Source: Egicoccus halophilus (lineage in GTDB: Bacteria; Actinomycetota; Nitriliruptoria; Nitriliruptorales; Nitriliruptoraceae). From it: 64,000 bases of DNA. Under the pieces are notes generated by a model. That model had not been told where the DNA came from. It searched no databases and was given only the letters and a program-made list of their open reading frames with translations. This document shows, piece after piece, positions 61,842-64,000 of this stretch. Numbering within the stretch: position 1 is the stretch's first letter; the number at the start of each line of letters is the position of its first letter. The position numbers and the translations under genes are program-made. The stretch covers positions 2,660,001-2,724,000 of the forward strand of contig NZ_CP036250.1 of assembly GCF_004300825.1 (NCBI RefSeq). The letters are read 5' to 3'.

Positions 61842-62878
61842 GCCGACTGCACGCCGAGACCGCCGAGCAGCCCGCCGCCGTCGCCCGCCTGCTGGAGCGG
61901 GTCGTGCCGAACCTGTCGACGTTGCGCCGGGAGCTCTGGCGCGACGACGTGTCCAGCATCGTGCTGGTCGCCCGCGGCTCCTCGGACAACGCCGCCCGCT
62001 ATGCCCAGTACCTGTTCGGGATCGAGCATCGGCTGCCGGTCGCCCTGGCCACGCCGTCGCTCGGCTCGATCTACGGCGTCGAGCCGGACTTCCGGCAGGC
62101 GCTCGTGGTGGCCGTGTCGCAGTCGGGTCAGTCCCCCGACGTCGTCGGCGTCCTCGACGCGGCCCGCCGCCAGGGCCGGCCGGCGCTGGCCATCACCAAC
62201 GATCCCGACAGTCCGCTCGCCGACGCGGCCACCTGCGTGCTCGAGCTCGGTGCCGGACCCGAACGGTCGGTGGCGGCCACCAAGACCTACACCACCTCGC
62301 TGACGGCACTCGCGCTCGTCGCGGTCGCCGGCCTCGACACCGGACGCCGCCGGGAACGACTCGCCGATCTCGGGCTGCTCCCCGACGTGCTGGAGACGGT
62401 GCTCGGCCTCGACACCGGGGCGGCGGCCGCCGGACTGAGCGAGGTCGAGCACCTGCTGGTGGCCGGTCGGGGGCTCAACTACGCGACCGCGTTCGAGGCC
62501 GCGCTCAAGATCCGCGAGCTCAGTGGCGTGGTCGCCGAGGCCTTCTCCCCGCCCGACCTGCTGCACGGACCGATCGGCGCGGTGTCGTCGGGGGCGGCCG
62601 CGCTGCTCATCGCCCCCAGCGAGCCGAGCCTGGCCGGGGTCGCCGCGCTCGCCGCGCCGCTGCGCGAGCGCGGCGCGCGGCTGGCGGTGCTCAGCGCGGA
62701 CGCCTCGCTGCTGGCGGTCGCGGACGTGCCGTTGCGGCTGCCACGCGAACCTGCCGACTGGCTCACGCCCGTGACCACCATCGTGCCCGCGCAGCGTCTC
62801 GCCTCCGCGCTGGCGGCCGACCGCGGCCGTGACCTCGACGCGCCCGAGGGCCTGACGAAGGTCACCCGCACCAGGTGA
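61838..62878 (+). CDS. SIS-domain sugar-phosphate isomerase/deaminase (NagB-II/GlmS-like)
   Basis: A 346-residue protein with two SIS domains, like the isomerase half of GlmS but lacking the glutaminase domain: VARGSSDNAARYAQYLFG, VSQSGQSPDVVGVLDAAR, AATKTYTTSLTALAL, and ALKIRELSGVVAEAFSPPDLLHGPIGAV. Such proteins are glucosamine-6-phosphate deaminases of type II. It would complete breakdown to fructose-6-phosphate and ammonia. Start overlaps the nagA stop. It is the last gene of the run before an 82-base gap. Confidence 0.9.
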   Translation: MSRLHAETAEQPAAVARLLERVVPNLSTLRRELWRDDVSSIVLVARGSSDNAARYAQYLFGIEHRLPVALATPSLGSIYGVEPDFRQALVVAVSQSGQSPDVVGVLDAARRQGRPALAITNDPDSPLADAATCVLELGAGPERSVAATKTYTTSLTALALVAVAGLDTGRRRERLADLGLLPDVLETVLGLDTGAAAAGLSEVEHLLVAGRGLNYATAFEAALKIRELSGVVAEAFSPPDLLHGPIGAVSSGAAALLIAPSEPSLAGVAALAAPLRERGARLAVLSADASLLAVADVPLRLPREPADWLTPVTTIVPAQRLASALAADRGRDLDAPEGLTKVTRTR

Positions 62879-62960
62879 GCGCGGCCGCGTGCCCGAAGGC
62901 GGTCCCCGGGTGCGCGACGCCGTACCTTGGGTGTCTCGACGACGACGAGGCACGCCTGCC

Positions 62961-63809
62961 GTGAGCGAGCACGACACCAGCACCGACACGTGTTACCTGC
63001 ATCCGGACCGCCCGGCGCTGCTGCGGTGCTCGCGGTGCGAACGTCCGATCTGCGGTGACGACGCGATCGAGGCTCCCGTCGGCTACCAGTGCCGGCAGTG
63101 CGCCTCCGGCGGCCAGCGCGTGCGCCGCCTCGGCGACCTGTTCGTGCGGCCGCTCGTCAGCCAGACGCTCGTCGGCGTCATCGCCGTGCTGTTCCTGCTC
63201 ACCCAGGCCGACCGAAGCACCGTGCTGGGGACCTTCGGGCTCGTTCCCGCGGCGGCCGGCGTCGAGCCGTGGCGGCTGGTGACCAGTGCCTTCCTGCACG
63301 CCAACCTGATGCACGTCGCGTTCAACGGCCTGCTGCTCTGGCGGCTGGGCGAGATGCTCGAACCCGTGCTCGGACACCTGCGCTTCGGCGCGCTGTACCT
63401 GGCCGGGCTCGCCGGCGGCAGCCTCGGCGTGGTCGGCCTGGCCTGGTTGACCGCCTCCACGCCGTTGGCCGAGATCCCGCTGCTCGGGTGGGTGTTCGCC
63501 ACCAGCCCGTTCGGCGTCACCATCGGCGCGTCCGGCGCCGTGTTCGGCCTGATGGGTGCGGCCATGGCCGGCATGCGTGCCCGCGGCGTCGATCCGTGGC
63601 GGACCGACGTGGGCAGCCTGGTGCTGCTCAACCTGGTGATCACGTTCCTGCTGCCCGGCATCTCGGTCGGTGGGCACCTCGGTGGCCTGCTCGGCGGGTT
63701 CGTCGCCGGCAAGCTGCTGTTCGTCGAGGCGTCACGGGCCCGGTCCGCCGCCGTGCGCACCGCCGGGCTCGCGGTCGTGGTGCTGCTGGCGACGATGCTG
63801 CTGTTCTGA
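62961..63809 (+). CDS. Rhomboid-family intramembrane serine protease with N-terminal zinc-finger-like domain
   Basis: A 282-residue protein. An N-terminal Cys/His segment (CYLHPDRPALLRCSRCERPICGDDAI, then CRQCASG; about residues 10-50) resembles B-box-type zinc fingers seen in actinobacterial rhomboids. Six membrane helices follow, with AFLHANLMHVAFN, the catalytic Ser in GASGAVFGLMGA (about residue 190) and the catalytic His in GGHLGGLLGG (about 238). GTG at 62961 is used. It is separated from the amino sugar operon by 82 bases and need not belong to it. Confidence 0.92.
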   Translation: MSEHDTSTDTCYLHPDRPALLRCSRCERPICGDDAIEAPVGYQCRQCASGGQRVRRLGDLFVRPLVSQTLVGVIAVLFLLTQADRSTVLGTFGLVPAAAGVEPWRLVTSAFLHANLMHVAFNGLLLWRLGEMLEPVLGHLRFGALYLAGLAGGSLGVVGLAWLTASTPLAEIPLLGWVFATSPFGVTIGASGAVFGLMGAAMAGMRARGVDPWRTDVGSLVLLNLVITFLLPGISVGGHLGGLLGGFVAGKLLFVEASRARSAAVRTAGLAVVVLLATMLLF

Positions 63810-63953
63810 GCCGCACCGTCCCGGCCACCGCCGGTGGTCCGGGCGTCGGCCTCTGGCGGCTCGCAACCCGACCCTCCGACCGTCTTGCGTGACGGCGGTG
63901 GTCGGGGCGCGCCGGCATCGTGCGTCCGACCCTTGACCTGTTGGAGGAGAGAC

Positions 63954-64000
63954 GTGCACCGCAGACGACTGCCAGCACTCGCCACCGCTGCGGCTCTCGC
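63954..64000 (+). CDS. Start of a gene with a signal-peptide-like N-terminus, cut by window end
   Basis: GTG at 63954 directly follows TGGAGGAGAGAC, a strong ribosome-binding site, and reads MHRRRLPALATAAALA, the basic and then hydrophobic beginning of a secretion signal. Only about 15 codons are visible, so the product is unknown. Confidence 0.6.
   Translation, partial: MHRRRLPALATAAAL

Noticed and set aside
63930-63953. TTGACC as a -35 element of the last gene
   Set aside because: It lies only about 15 bases before the start codon with the ribosome-binding site in between, so no -10 element and leader could fit.
1-64000. Prophage, insertion sequence or defence island
   Set aside because: No transposase, integrase, phage structural gene, restriction or toxin-antitoxin pair could be recognised anywhere in the window.

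Overview
The window is very GC-rich, gene-dense bacterial DNA with many GTG starts and many 1-4 base start/stop overlaps. Gene content points to an actinobacterium, possibly a deep-branching class such as Nitriliruptoria: type A RNase P RNA, HisKA_3/LuxR two-component pairs, DUF3467 and DUF5522 proteins, a FAD-type heme oxidase beside hemE, and a HutC-type GntR regulator with DasR-like sites. The phylum assignment is fairly safe; the class is a guess. I see no phage, insertion sequence, CRISPR array or recognisable defence island.

Layout. 1-829: truncated mug glycosylase and a small Cys-rich protein. 1157-4037: zinc ABC importer (znuCBA order) with a candidate palindromic operator. 4062-7473: thioesterase and two tandem CNNM/CorC membrane proteins. 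7531-10209: TetR regulator divergent from a large acyl-CoA dehydrogenase, with two palindromes between them. 10559-12943: bifunctional penicillin-binding protein. 12960-20079: SDR, hydrolase, metalloprotease, frameshifted SDR, glycerate kinase, PCD, LON-domain protein and a methyltransferase-GNAT fusion. 20123-22096: unknown tail-anchored repeat protein. 22208-27202: SRAP protein, a heme cluster (hemE, ferrochelatase-like protein, hemY), rnpB and a thioesterase. 27337-33493: aminotransferase IV, otsAB, degenerate GGDEF protein, zinc-ribbon protein, Nif3 and tRNA-Val. 33554-41841: hypothetical, pgi, DUF3467, HAD phosphatase, DUF5522, guaB, secreted discoidin/beta-helix protein and peroxiredoxin. 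41933-47518: two-component system with an FtsX-type ABC exporter. 47621-51883: MTHFS, rmuC, M42 peptidase and a sirtuin.

The most coherent and interesting system is at 52275-62878. It is a long plus-strand run of tightly linked or overlapping genes: GntR regulator, BadF-type amino-sugar kinase, sugar ABC importer (lipoprotein and two permeases), an unrecognised TIM-barrel protein, MurQ, AnmK, NagA and a SIS-domain deaminase. Together they could import and degrade GlcNAc, MurNAc and 1,6-anhydroMurNAc to fructose-6-phosphate. Two DasR-like palindromes precede the regulator, one lying inside the promoter spacer. The TIM-barrel gene has no ATG/GTG/TTG at its expected start; an ATC sits behind a ribosome-binding sequence.

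Other notable items are a ferrochelatase-like protein lacking the expected catalytic residues inside the heme cluster, an almost perfect in-frame 219-bp tandem duplication in the repeat protein, a frameshifted SDR, and a remnant of a Cna-B-like domain that still carries its terminator.
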